From NCBI GenBank assembly GCA_033961575.1, contig CM066740.1, positions 19,381,501 through 19,445,500 on the forward strand: a stretch of 64,000 nucleotides of DNA, written 5' to 3'. Below the pieces are notes generated by a model. That model was not told where the DNA came from. It saw only the letters and a list, made by a program, of their open reading frames with translations, and made no database searches. The position numbers and the translations under genes were made by a program. This document shows, piece by piece, positions 45,900 to 58,150 of this stretch (the first letter of the stretch is position 1; each line of letters opens with the position of its first letter). This stretch comes from Aselliscus stoliczkanus. Lineage: Eukaryota > Chordata > Mammalia > Chiroptera > Hipposideridae.

Positions 45900-46645
45900 A
45901 CTTAGCGTCACCAATAAATGAAATAAACTTGGTATCATGCAACCTGGAGTGATATGCTTGAGAAGGGCATAACACCACAGAGATAGTACTCCAGGTAAAA
46001 TTACACAACCTGAATCTAATCATGAGAAAACAAGCACAAATTTAGGGATGGTATATGAATAATTGGCCTATTCTTTTCAAAATATAATTAAAACATATAA
46101 AGATTGATGGACCAGTCCAAATTAAAGGAAACTAATGACACACAATATCTAAGCACAATATGTAATTCTGGATTGATGCTTAGATAGGAAAAAAAGGTTT
46201 TGGGTTTTGTTTTTCACTAAAGGACATTATTAGGACAATTGAGAAAATCTGAATACAAACTGTACATTAAGTAATCTGTGTTGTATTAATGTTAAATTTC
46301 CTGAATTTGATAATTAAACTGTATTAAATTACAATTACAAAATTGATATTAAGTTGTAGTAAACTAAATTAATTCATGAGACTGTAAGGACATATATGCT
46401 ATATGAATTTAGGGGTACAGAGCTACGACATCTGAAACTTATGCTCAAAGAAATTAGCATGACAGATAATAGATAGGTTGATAGACGGATTGATGATAAT
46501 GTATACCTATCATGAAGAGATAAAACAGATGAAAAAATACCGATAAATGAAGAATCTAGGTGATGTCCACATAGGTGTTCTAAAATTCTATCTAGTTTTC
46601 TATAACTTTTCTGAAAGTTTTAAATTTTAAAAAACTAAAACTGAA
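45900..46645 (+). mobile_element. L1-type LINE 3' UTR (old)
   Basis: 'ccagtccaaattaaaggaaa' then 'ctaatgacacacaatatcta', 'ttctggattgatgcttagat', 'aatgttaaatttcctgaatt' and 'cttttctgaaagttttaaat' appear in the order of a mammal-wide L1 3' UTR that I know from memory. It ends in an A-rich tail. Non-coding. Confidence 0.6.
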
Positions 46646-47865
46646 AAGAATTTCTACAAATCATATCACAGTGACAAATGCATCAATATTCTTGAAGAAA
46701 AGGACAAAATCAAAGGTAAAAAAATATTAAGCATTCTACAACTGAGTGGACTTGTCACTCATCCTTCAACATTGAACTACTTGTTTATTGTCAGTACTGA
46801 ATATTTTTAATGTGTTTACCTTTTTGTAAAGGCTTAAGAATTTTCCACTTGTTCAGCATAGAATATACGTCTACCAGTCTAAATTAAGGTATTTCTTAAC
46901 TGCCGAAGTCCCTCAGTTACTCTTGCCATCATTAGCCAGTTAGTTATAGGCCACTTCAATCACAAACTTGAATATCTGAGATACTCTTCAAATTTTCTTG
47001 TCTCACTGATAACTCAGTTTAAGCTTTTTTTTTAAAAAAAAAAAAAGACACACTTTTTTCTTTTACAAAAGAAAGTACCACTTCCAAAATAATGAATTTA
47101 AATATAAAAATACAATTTGGTTATCAATTTTATGTCTTCACAGAATCTTCTTTCAGCCCCACCTGTTCATCTCTCAATCTCAATTACTTGTGTGTGTTTC
47201 AGAGAGTTCTAAGCATGATTATATTCTGTCCACTTAGAGGGAAACCAATAATATATTCCTGGTCTGCTTCATTCTTCCATCCTTATTCTTCACTTTGACA
47301 TAAGATTCCAAAGAAAAGTATCTTTAATAATTCTACTTCTTCACTCTTCTCAAGTCTAACTACTGTTATTTCTTTCCTAATTTTCCTGTAAATCCTATAA
47401 ATTGCCTTAATTATGAAAACCAAATGTTTTGTTCTAGGAAAATCTATTATTTTCTTCTTTTGCATTTTGGGATCAATAAAGAATGGATGAGAAATATGCA
47501 AAGGGAATTAACAATACGCTCTCTTCCAGAGAGCCAACTATCATACTATAATGTTCTACTTGGTGAAGGCAAGGGGAAAGGACTTCATTTTGAGCTGGTT
47601 TCTTTGTAAAGGTGAAAACTGCCCCGAACAGCAATACTCATGCAGTTAGGAAACTGGCCAAATCACCAGTAGACACCAAAGTAACCTACACTTTTGTATA
47701 AACTTTAACCTCCAACTGGTGATGTTTGAAGAGATCCCCTAATCTTTAGCAACACTACAATGTGAAAGCTTTCCTAAGGAGTCCATGCTCCCTAGACCTT
47801 AAAAAAAAATAAAGTGTTTTTAATTCTCTTAATGCTCATTTTTCTGTTTTTAAAAGAGATAATGA
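46646..47865. other. Single-copy AT-rich DNA
   Basis: Poly(T)/poly(A) junction at 47022-47045. Open frames of 60-72 codons at 47092-47609 have no family signature. No gene called. Confidence 0.35.
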
Positions 47866-47940
47866 AATAACCCAAGAAAGGCTACTAGCACAATGTCTGG
47901 CACATGATCAACACTCTGTTAATATCAGATATTAATTTTT
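47866..47940 (+). mobile_element. MIR 3' fragment
   Basis: 'ctagcacaatgtctggcaca' then 'tgatcaacactctgttaata' is the 3' end of a MIR in sense. Short. Confidence 0.45.
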
Positions 47941-48268
47941 CTTATTTTTGTATCTGCCTACCCTCAGAAGCACTTTTCTTTCCATCCCGTGCACTTTTTG
48001 ATAGCTCAAGCTCCAAATACACATTGCAGAAATCTGTGTAGTCCAGATATTCAGCAAATTCCATTTACCACATTTAGAGCCATAGCTTGGATTTTCCATG
48101 TTTGTATCAACTAGATGCATAACCAGTCACTCAAAATTTGCAACTTGAGCAAACTCAGTGACCTTCTAAGCCAGCTGGCAGCTCTTTTGTTTGTATAGCT
48201 CCTCTAGAAAGTTGGCAGGCTTTCTGTGTGTCAGAGTAGCCTACCCCACTCAGCACAGGACTAGTAGA
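47941..48268. other. Single-copy DNA
   Basis: No recognised feature. Confidence 0.3.
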
Positions 48269-48770
48269 TTGTTCTAGTAATAGCCCCAATATGTTCACAC
48301 CTTTCTGAATTCATCACCTCCCTCAATATAAACCCTTGGATAACTCCCTCCCACACTCACTCTGGACTTGGTCACGTGATTTGCTTTAACCAATGTGACA
48401 ACGGCAAATGTGACATAAGAGATACTTGAAAAGTGCTTCCACTTTGGGGCTTGCCCTTTCTGGCTGATCTTGGAACCCTGCCATCATCACTGTGTGAGCA
48501 AGCCCAGGCCAGCCAGCTTGATAATGAGAGCCACATGGCTCAGTCCCCTTGCTGCCCCTCTCTGCAACCAGCCAACACCTGAAGTGGAGCTCCTCTTTCA
48601 AGACGGCAAATGCATAAGTGAGCCCAGCCAAGACTATCAAAGTTCTAGCCTACTGAGTCCAGTTCAAATTTTACAATACACATGAGTCATGTGTCATGAG
48701 TGACACAAATGATCGTTTTAAGCCACTGAATTTTGGGATGCTTTACTTTGCAGCTACAATAACTGATAAA
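48269..48770 (+). repeat. 5' LTR of the MaLR element
   Basis: Key phrases: 'ttggataactccctcccaca', 'tctggacttggtcacgtgat' and 'ttggggcttgccctttctgg', ending with 'ttttaagccactgaattttg'. Each recurs in worn form in the 3' LTR. The first bases are uncertain. Confidence 0.78.
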
Positions 48771-50140
48771 GAAATTAGTACCTAGATGTGGGGTGCTTCC
48801 ATAACAAAAACCAAAAACATGTGGCATTAGCTTTGTAAAGAATAGGTGGCTGATGGAGGCTGGAAAAGCTGCAAAAAATCTTCATAAAAACTGGAAAAAT
48901 AGTGAATACACTGTCCCGCAGAGGCTGTGAAAGTGATAAGGCAATTGCTATAGCAGGCTAGAAAAATAGTTACCTGAGTTAGGTAAATGTGGAATAATTA
49001 GTAAAAATGTTGCCTGTAGTAACTAATAAACTTCTAAATTTGGCTAGGGAGATTGTCTCACAGAAAGTTAAACTTATCATCTGGCTTCTTTCAGCTGCCT
49101 ATTATAAGGCACTGGAAAGGAGAGATGAACTCATGAAAAATTTGTTTGTAAGCAGAACTTAGGGGGAATATATAAACAGGGGCCAGGACATACCTGGAAG
49201 AAAGAAACTGTTCTATCTCCTATCTCCTCAGTCAGTGAAAGTTGTCAAAGTAATAATTGGCTTCAGGGTAAAGATCAAATCAAAGTGTGACTGTAAATCC
49301 CTTTGTTAAGAACTCTAAAAATGTTAAGGATATGCATAGCAGACACTCTTCAGATAAAAAATGGCTTTTAAAATTCGTAAGGATGTTTTCCCCTACAACC
49401 AAACACACCCACATAAAAACAAACCTGTGTCAATAAGAACTGTGGATGTGGCTTCTGGACCTGAATCAGATTCATAGGAAGCTCTCAAAATGTTGAAGTT
49501 AATCTTAATAGTATGTGCTGATAAAAGCACCTGCCATCTTGGATTGAAAGAAACAGTGTTATCTCAAAAGAGAAAGAAATCTTCGAGCCCCAACCCTCTA
49601 CAGGAATGAAGATTGAGTAAGATATTCAGCTGCACACACAAGCCATTTCTCTAAATAAGGAATGAGAGTTCAGAGGACACAGCCAAAACTATGAAGAACA
49701 ATGGACTAGGGTGCCACTCCCAGAGAGCTGTAGAAAACAATAAACTGAAGAAACACTCCCAGGAAGCATAGTCTCAGCCAAATCAAGGAAAATTTCCTGA
49801 CCCTGGAGTATGGGGATCAGGCAACATATGCCCAGCTGGATTGCAGAGTTTCTATGGACTGCTGTGCCCTCCAATCTTTCCCTTTCAAATGTTCTCTCTC
49901 TTGTACTTGGAATTATCACATTCTTGTCTTATCACTGTGTGTTATAACTTATCTTTTCAGTGCAATTGGATCAAGAGGAGCTGCATCCAAAAAGTCACTT
50001 CCAGACATAATTACATATCAAGAAATCTCGGACTTTGAGACTATTGTGACTGGATGAAATTTAGGGGGTCTTAAAAAGGAGGAAATATATTTTGCATGTG
50101 AGAGGATATAAATCATCAGGGCAAAGGCCTTCTGGGGTAC
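48771..50140 (+). mobile_element. MaLR internal region
   Basis: It starts right behind the LTR with 'aaattagtacctagatgtgg', which matches the primer-binding-site region of MaLR elements ('aattggtaccaggagtgggg' type), then 'gtggctgatggaggctggaa'. The 3' part contains 'ctattgtgactggatgaaat' and 'ttttgcatgtgagaggatat', also typical. Frames of 65-76 codons inside are remnants without an identifiable domain. Confidence 0.75.
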
Positions 50141-50587
50141 TGGTGGCAGTAATAGACTCTCATGGTTCATACTTGCCTGCATCCATAGTTAATCCTCCCA
50201 CACTCTGGACTTGGCCATGTGACTTATTTCAGCCAATGAGACAATAGCAAAATGGAACCAGTAGAACCTTGGAAAGTACTCACACATTGGGGCTTGCCTG
50301 TTTTGGCTGCTCTTAGAAACACCATGTGAACAAGCACAGGCTAGCCTATAGGATGAAGAAAGCTACATGACCCAATCACCTCAATTTCCCCAGCCAATAG
50401 CCAGTAACCACTAGAATCAGCCATCTAGGCGACCAACAGCTGACCACAGACATATGAATGAAACTAGTCAAGAACCACCCAGTTGAGCCCATCCCAACTG
50501 CTAACCAACAAGTGGCAAGCTAAATAAATAGTTGTTATTTTAAACCATTAAATTTGTAGTGCATAATAAAAGTAGCAAAAAATAATG
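50141..50587 (+). repeat. 3' LTR of the MaLR element
   Basis: 'cacactctggacttggccat', 'ttggggcttgcctgttttgg' and 'aatagttgttattttaaacc' mirror the 5' LTR phrase by phrase. The end is blurred by A-rich decay just before the hAT element. Confidence 0.78.
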
Positions 50588-50595
50588 TTCTAGTT

Positions 50596-50930
50596 CACAT
50601 CCAGCAAATTATAGCCTACAGGCCAAATTCAGGCTGCCCTGTTTTTGTAGAGACTACAAACTAAGAACGGCTTTTACATTTGTAAATGGTTGGAAAAAAA
50701 TCAAAAGAACAACCATATTTTATGACATGTGACAGTTATATGAAATTCAAATTTCAGTGTCCAAAAATAAATTTTATTGAACCACAATCACACCCATTCA
50801 TTTATATATTATCTGTGGCTGCTTTTGTGCTTCCATGGAGAAGTTGAATAGTTAGGACAGAGACCATATTGTCTGCAGAGCCTAAATTATTTACATCTGG
50901 TCCTTTACAGAACAAGTTTGATGACCCCTG
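50596..50930. mobile_element. hAT-Charlie-type transposon with target-site duplication
   Basis: A 335-bp element starting 'cacatccagcaaattatagc' and ending 'gatgacccctg', decayed forms of the CAGGGGTCGGCAAACT ends. Inside, 'aaataaattttattgaacca' and 'ctgtggctgcttttgtgctt' match. An 8-bp duplication is visible: 'ttctagtt' (50588-50595) and 'ttctggct' (50931-50938), 6 of 8 identical, the right length for hAT. Confidence 0.82.
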
Positions 50931-50938
50931 TTCTGGCT

Positions 50939-53799
50939 ATAGTTTACGACTGCTTACATGTGGTCAAAAATAGCAGCACCAAAGTTTGGCAGTAAGAAGG
51001 AACGTGGGTGTTCCATGTCTTGGCAGCCCAGGTTACCATCCACACCCATGTGAGGCCACACATATATGGAGTTCAATGAAATCATGCCGGAAGAGCAATG
51101 GTGCACTATGAATGACCAGGACCCTTCAGCAGTGAGTGAAAAAGTGGAAAGGGAGAAGGCAATAAGGCACACATGACTTAAGAGTCCATGAGAGGAATCT
51201 GTTTGCTGTCACTAGCTCTGTTCCACTCCTTACAATATTGTAGCTGAAGCAACTCAAAAATCACCCAAACTCCAACTTCAGCAATTCAACACAGTTAACT
51301 ACTACAAGAGGAAATTGAAGCTTACATCAACACGAGCAAGCAACTAAGATTTCTAATCTCATTACAAATATTCTGCAAGTATAGGCATGAAGAAAGAGAA
51401 GACAGCGTGTTGGAAACAAATGACTAATGTAACTTTTATGGCCTCACTCTCATTGTTTCCATGGTAGCGTCTTTGCTTACTCATTTTCCCTTATGTTCTT
51501 TTTTTTTCCAGACTCTTCTTTTTGATTGCCCCACACAACAAAGCTGATGACAGAAACTCATTAAATTTGAGTTTGACCAACGCTGAAGAAGAAAGAAACC
51601 AGAATTTTTACCTGTGGGTGCTCTGTGTCCCTTCATACTTTCACTTGTCTCTGATGATCCACCATTTTAGGGATGGAAATGAAAGCCAGCAAGAAATGAC
51701 AGGTAGACATAAAATCAGAGGAAGAAAAAGAGAAGGGAGATGAGAAAGAAAGGACAAACATGAAACAAAACCGAAAAGAAACCTATTCTGAATGTTTCAC
51801 ACATGACCAGAAATTGTACAAAAGGATTTCAGCACTCAAAAGGAGGGCAGAAATGTGATTCTCCATATTCCTCATTGTAGGAACTGCCTCCTATCTGTAA
51901 GTACAGCACAATGGCTACAAGTCAGGACCAAAGTCACCAGGGTCTTGGAAGTGTACTGGCCTCTCATGTACCTGTGATGTCTTTGAAATTCATACAGAAC
52001 ATCTGGGAAAAAGAGTGATAAGCTTCTGAGTGAAATTTCTACAACGTTTGCATTATTTTAAATGAAAGCTGATTGCTTATTTCTCAAGACAAGCCAAGGT
52101 GGGATAGTAGGAGGAGCAGCATGCCTGGGTGCCCACAATCAGGAGGCAGAGTTGGAGCACATTTAAAAACATAATAGAAGTGAATAAAAACCACTCTGCT
52201 TTTTATTATCACCATGCACAGAAAATTCTAAATGATGTCCAGGATAAAATATTCCTTCCTACCTGAGTGAACCACCTGATCACACTCATCCTCTTATTAC
52301 ACCACTGCTTATTTTAACCAAAGCTGTAAAAGGTTTCCCATCTTTTAAAACCCATTGACACCTTAAAGCCAACTTCACACATACACCCAGAATCATAAAT
52401 ATAAACACGTTGAAAGCATGGTCCAGCAGCTGAATGTTACGTAAGGTTTTGAGAGAGTTTTGCATAATAGATGACACAACAAATCTTTAAAATTATTTCC
52501 CTCCTACCACCCTCAATCCCTTTTCTTTCTTTGAAATCCCTCAGATTCTCTTCCTTCTTGTCACCTAAATCTTCCTTCTGATCCCTGCTTTAGTTTCTCT
52601 TTCCCTTTCTTATTTGAAGAAATTTCTGTAATTTATATCTTCACCCCTTAGCCCCACCACAAAACAAATCATAAACATGTTCCTAAAAAGGCCTGAGGTA
52701 GGTGGAGGGTGTAAATAACTAATAGTAATTTAACACATTTAGGTGATAAAATGCTAATAATGTGGGTGGTTTTAAAATATGTATAGGGTGAACTGTAACA
52801 CCTATTTAACTATATTATTAAAAAACACAAAAGTAATAAAGTGTGAATGAAAGTATTTTCTAAGGGTATTTCTATTGACATTATACCTTTTACTATGAAG
52901 ATAACATACATTTCACCTATATTAATTTAGCATTTTTGGTTTTCAATTTTACAACATCTATAATATCAAGGGAAAGTTCCTTTGATAGTAAATTAAAAGA
53001 AAGAAGGCTTATATTTCAAGACTACATATAAGCCATCTAAAGTGCTTACCACAGAGTGTGTTTTTCTATAGTTTCCCCCTTTGTAAAGTTGCTTATAGTG
53101 AAATTCCCTAATACTGAAGTGGAATAAAAGGCCTAAATTGCTTCAGCACAATTCAGCAAGGTTTCATTCCACTTACTGAAGTATACTTTTACCTACAAGC
53201 ATGTGCCACTGTTAAGTGATGTACTTATCACACACCACATGGTGAAAAAGTGCTTAATACTGAAATGCTGCCTCTCTGCTCTCCCAGAGAGCAAGAATGA
53301 GAAACAAGTGGGTTCCCTTCCAGAAGGCTTAAGTGACTGGGAAACTCTGCTGGATGAAGTTATAATGCTTCATCCCATATAATGCTTCTCCCAACCTCAG
53401 GATGAAAAAAAAAAGAGGGGTAAGGGAAGGAAGTAGAATTTAAAAAGTCAGTTTTGTCAGGTTTCATTATCCTTTGGTCTGTTTTTCAAGATAGAGAACT
53501 AAATATCAATTCTAGACTACAGAAGAAGCAGCTGACCTATTCATAAATGTGTTATCCTTTTCAGTATATACTAAATAGAATCTTTGTAAGGTGCCATATA
53601 TATACATCTATGTTATTTGAGAATAGATTCTAGAAGCATCAAATACAAGTGATCTTCCAGGAGATGAATCTAAGCCAAAACCCCACTCTCTTACCTACAA
53701 AAGGCCTAAAATTATGTTCCTGCTCTATAGACTTTCACCAATGGACAATCAGAAATATGTTACTTCCCTCACAATCATACGCTTGGAAGATACCATAGA
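50939..53799. other. Single-copy DNA, no gene recognised
   Basis: A polypyrimidine tract followed by 'ccag' at 51494-51512 looks like a splice acceptor before a 73-codon open frame (51522-51743). The frame has no known domain and no donor-paired exon, so it is not called. The remainder is AT-rich single-copy DNA. Confidence 0.35.
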
Positions 53800-54880
53800 A
53801 TATCCATGATATTCTAGAACTTTGGTTTCCAAACTTCTTTAGATAGCATGTTTCATGAACAAAAATGTTCAAGTAAGAACAGTGAATAGGCATATATTTC
53901 TTTACTTTTAAATTATCTATATGTACTGTCGTATTATGCACATCTAAAACATAAAAATAGGAATTTTTTTAGAATAAGATAATGAAGCGTACAATATTTT
54001 AAAATATTTATTGGTCAATAGTATTTTTTAAAAACATGATTCTGACTAAAGAGATAATACTAATTTAATTATTACATAATAATATACTTCAAGTCTTCAA
54101 ATCCTTGTGACAGGATTTGAAAATCTGCTTCTAAGCTCATTTTCTTTTGATACATAGTTTTTATAAGTGAAAAAGATTTTCCATAAACATATGAATATCC
54201 CAAATGGGAGAAATGCATCATTTGGCTGCACTTACTAAGTCATGATGCTCATTTTTCAATCCCACTCTAAAATTATACAAAGTTTTTTGGCAAAATTCAG
54301 CTAGGAAATTTTCATCTCCTCTAATTTCCAACAGTTGTTGCAAATTAATCACAAATGTGTTCAAACACATGGAAACTCTCAAGTTGGAAGATTTTAAAAC
54401 AGATTTTTTGTTTTCAAAGTTTTGAAGTTTTACAAAATAAGCATTTCTTTAGACAATATGTCATTTTATGCAATACTATATAACAGTGGAAACATTTCCC
54501 AATATCTGTTTTTAAAATAATCCTTAAAAAAAGAGATTTTTTTCACTAATTGTAAAAACTGCCTCTATTTTGTTGGTACAGAGTGAGTGTGTATATGTGT
54601 TGATTTTCTATTACGTATGATTTTACTCATAGTTACTTATCACAGCAAATTTCAAACCTTGTATTTGTAAAAGAAAAAATGCACCATTAATCTTTAGTTT
54701 GACAACTGTTCCAAGCGTTTTGTCTCAAAATAACCATTGAACTTCTGTACAGCATAAGAGATGTCCATGGTCATCTTAGTAACTAAGTATTGTGAAGATT
54801 CTGTTATTTAGGCTAGCATACCATAATCCATAAATCTGCTTTCAAGGGACACATGTAAACTGCAATGCTCTGAAAGAAAT
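53800..54880. other. Unclassified AT-rich block, possibly an old DNA transposon
   Basis: It opens 'ctagaactttggtttccaaa' then 'cttctttagatagcatgttt', which resembles hAT-type ends. It continues with about 1 kb of non-simple, T-rich sequence that could be the antisense of a decayed transposase. No frame or matching right end was found, so the nature is unsure. Confidence 0.3.
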
Positions 54881-55110
54881 GAAAGAAGACAATGGCAACC
54901 CCTCCTTGTGTTAGAAGTCCCCCTCTATTTGAAGAATAGCATGTCCTATGAATACCATGACCCCCTAATATATAGGATATGAATAGTCAAGCTTAATTTC
55001 TTTATAATTTTTTAGACCAAGGAAATACCTAAACAAAAATTCTAATATCTTCTTCATACTTGACACCAAATTTCTTGAGCACTCTATGGGTGTGTTTCAG
55101 AGTAATGGTC
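54881..55110. other. Single-copy DNA
   Basis: No recognised feature. Confidence 0.25.
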
Positions 55111-55250
55111 CTGTACAATGGTTCTGAATTAATCCTGGCTTTTGAATTACTGGCATTTAAATTACTCCAGGATCTTGCTAAAATAGCAGCAGATCGCTGG
55201 GCCTCATCCAAACCTACTGAGTCAGAAACTCTTTGGAAGATGCCAAAGTA
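55111..55250 (+). mobile_element. hAT element fragment (MER20/MER5 group)
   Basis: 'caatggttctgaattaatcc' at the left is a worn CAGTGGTTCTCAA end. 'cgctgggcctcatccaaacc' and 'tactgagtcagaaactcttt' fit the body. Right end lost. Confidence 0.65.
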
Positions 55251-55274
55251 TTAGTATTAATAACAAGCAAGTTG

Positions 55275-55790
55275 TTTTAGTTATTTATGGCTGTATAACC
55301 AGCCATCCCAAAACATCATGGCTTAAAATAATGATTTTTTTTCTTACAGTTCTGTGGATTGGCTAGACTTGGGCTCCACATGATGGCAGCAGCTTTCCCT
55401 TATACTCAGATAGCTGCATTTAGCTGGGAGATCTACTGGGCTAAATCATCCACAGAGGTCTCATGTAGCCTGGGGCATTGGTGCTGACCATAGATGGGGC
55501 ATCCCAGTGCTTCTACATGTGGCATCTCTCTCTCTCCCATGTTCCCTCACTCTTCAGTAGGATAGCCTGAGCTTCTTGACATGACAGCTGGTTTCCAAGA
55601 TCATGAAAGCAGAAATTGCTGGGTATCTTAAGGGTTACTCCCTGAACTGACTCAAAGACTCTTCTGCTATATTCTATTGGCAAATAAAAGTCACATGGAC
55701 TGCCCAGATTCAAGGGAAAGGAAACAAGACTTCACCTTTTGATGGAAGGAGCAGCATGAATGTATAGAGATAGAACTGTTGGCAGCCACC
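55275..55790 (-). mobile_element. MaLR-type LTR, antisense
   Basis: 'ttatggctgtataaccagcc' and 'aaaacatcatggcttaaaat' then 'cttacagttctgtggattgg' are the reversed LTR 3' end. 'tagcctgagcttcttgacat', 'attctattggcaaataaaag' and 'tgatggaaggagcagcatga' follow in the order seen in MLT1-type LTRs. An old solo LTR. Confidence 0.68.
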
Positions 55791-57444
55791 ACTGGAGACA
55801 AGCTTTTACATGGATAATCTTGCATTCAAAATTTGAGAACAGCTCTTATAAGGTGATAAATCCAGCAGAGACTGTTGGATTTAACCTAAGGGAAGTTTTC
55901 AGCTTTTGTGGTAAGTTGTTAAATAGCTTTTGCATCAAACCAGCTATTACTGGTAAGAGTAATAATCCTAGATAGAAATACATACATACACACACATACA
56001 CACACGATAGAGTATTCTGGAAGGGAAATTTCTTTCTCATAATGATAAATTATATTGTAATAATTAGTTTTTTAACCATTTTTTCCTAGATTGATTTTTA
56101 TCCTTGCAAAGAAAATAAATTGTAAATAAATAGACTATTTGGGTTTTTTAAAAAAGTTCACTAATGAATGAAAATACAGACTATGTCAAGGCTATGATTT
56201 TACCTTAACCAAACCAGCCATATGTATTGGCGAACTTGGCAGTGCCTGCCCTCTGTGAAAAATCCTACCATTTATAGCCAAATAGCAGCTGAAATTCTAT
56301 GATGAGAGGGTTAATCTCTTTGGTTGTTTTCTTCAGAGGGAAGCCATGAAGCCATGAGATACTGGACGAGAATAGAAAGGACCAGAGAGGGGCCTCCAAA
56401 TTAAGACTAGGTAACCCAGATCCCAAATACAGGAAACACTTGGCTCTGAGGATTTCATTCAAAATTTGCTTTAGAGGTCTTGAGACCCATGGCTTACAGG
56501 AATGTATCATTTTCCTAAATCATGAATTTGAATCATGTAATTATGTAGAGGATAAATAATTAAAGGCTGGACCTGCGTGATTGTCTAGCAGCTGCTCTTA
56601 GTTGGTCTTGTTGCCTTCTATTTGTCATGAAGGAATTTTATAGCAGGGAATTAAATGCTTCTGATCAGCTGTCTAAAAGTGAAGATCCAATAGGCCAGAT
56701 ACAATGACAAGTGTGTTTAGTTTAGTCTGAACATTTTTTAAAAACTAGAATTAGTTGCAACTTTAAATAAAAAATAAAAATACAGCACTTTAAATTCTTC
56801 TTTTAAAAAACTCATGAATTTTCCATGCTGTACTCACATTCCCACATGGCTAGACAGGACTGGAACTGATTAGAGACCACCCCCTACAGACAGGGCATGT
56901 GTTTTCCTGTTTGTCACACTCCCCACTGCTCCCTATTACTTACTTCAGAAGGCATCCCTAATTTACATTATTTACTTGGCCTTTGGAAGTAATTTAATTT
57001 TTTACACACATAGTTATTTTTAAAAATCCAGAGATTTGAAAGTGACTGGAAGATATCATTTAAAGATTTATAAATATAAAACATCTACTCTATTTAAGGC
57101 CAAGCTTCTTTGATATATATCCTAGTACATGTTTGATACAGAGTATGTGCACTACAAATTGAAACATTTATTTGTTCTGGTCACCAAAAAATATCTAATA
57201 TCACTTAGGAAGAATAAGAGAATTTTGAAGAAAAATCAAGCTAATGAAATTTTCCATGTAGTATCATTTATTTTTTCCACTTAGAGAGAAGAGGGGAAAA
57301 AAATACCTTGAAATTATACAAAGGGCAAAAAGGTAGGAATGCAAAATATGTGGAGTTATTTCCTATAAAATAACTATCCTACTTATAGGTCATTACCATC
57401 ATTATGAAATGGAAAACAAAAACTCAGGGATTTGCCCACTTTTT
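55791..57444. other. Single-copy AT-rich DNA
   Basis: A short (CATA/CACA) patch lies at 55980-56006. No gene recognised; minus-strand frames of 64-81 codons carry no domain. Confidence 0.3.
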
Positions 57445-57918
57445 TGATGGTTAATTTAAATATATCTGAGTGACCCAATATTTGGTTAAATGTTATTCAG
57501 GGTGTGTCTGGGAGGATGTTTCTGGATGAGATGAGCATTTGAATTGGCAGACTGAGTAAAGCAGATGGCTCTCCCCAAGGTCGGTGGGCCTCATCCAATC
57601 CATTGAAGGCCTGACTAGACCAAAAAGTGAAGAGAAAATTTACTCTCTCTCCCTGACTGTCTTTATATTGGCACATTGGAGTCTTCTCCTGCCTTCAAAC
57701 TCAGACTTGGACTAGAACTTGCACCATTGGCTATTCTGGTTCTCTGGCCGTGGACTAGGACTGGAAGTATACCTTCAGCTAACTTGGGTCTCCAGCTTGC
57801 TGAGTGCAGACCCTGTGACTTCTCAGTCTCCATAAATGTGTGAGCCAATTCCTTATTATGTATGTATATATTCTGCCTCCTGTTGGTTCTGTTTCTCTAA
57901 AAAACCCTTAGTAATATA
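57445..57918 (+). mobile_element. Solo LTR of ERV-L/MaLR class
   Basis: It starts 'tgatggttaatttaaata' and contains 'gggtgtgtctgggaggatgt', 'cagactgagtaaagcagatg', 'gggcctcatccaatccattg' and 'ctgtttctctaaaaaaccct' near the end. These phrases, in this order, form a widespread class III LTR. About 474 bp, so nearly complete; no internal region beside it. Confidence 0.8.
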
Positions 57919-58055
57919 ACTTAATGTTTAATATCACTTAATATCATCTTAATATTTAATATCCCTCCTATTCGCATTTATGTAATTTCTTAATTTCTGC
58001 TTACCAGAAAGTGCCTTACCAAAATACAATTAACATTTTTATCTAAGGCATAATA
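57919..58055. other. AT-rich spacer
   Basis: 'aatatcact' and 'aatatttaat' words repeat at 57925-57965. No other feature. Confidence 0.3.
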
Positions 58056-58057
58056 AT

Positions 58058-58150
58058 AACGGAAAGAGCACTCAAATTGGAGCTCTACCAGCCACTATCT
58101 GTAAAACCTTGGGCAAATCAATTGACCTCCAGTGGTCATCTTCTTTATTA
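58058..58150 (+). mobile_element. MIR fragment
   Basis: 'ggaaagagcactcaaattgg', 'gtaaaaccttgggcaaatca' then 'attgacctccagtggtcatc' follow the central MIR sequence. Confidence 0.6.

Larger units (their letters stand above)
48269..50587 (+). mobile_element. Complete MaLR retrotransposon (LTR - internal - LTR)
   Basis: Two related LTRs in the same orientation bracket about 1.37 kb of internal sequence, the standard plan and size range of mammalian apparent LTR retrotransposons. It carries no recognisable gag or pol frame, as is usual for this non-autonomous class, so it depended on an ERV-L-type helper. The two LTRs have diverged by many substitutions and indels, so the insertion is old. Component parts are listed separately. 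Confidence 0.8.

Noticed and set aside
48271..50593. The heptamer 'gttctag' at 48271-48277 and 50587-50593 as a target-site duplication of the MaLR element.
   Set aside because: The right-hand copy lies mostly within the 8-bp duplication of the hAT element (ttctagtt/ttctggct), and the position does not fit a TG...CA LTR boundary. Probably coincidence.
51494..51743. Possible exon: a pyrimidine tract and AG followed by a 73-codon open frame.
   Set aside because: No recognised domain, no partner exon, no codon-usage signal; such acceptor-like sites are common by chance.
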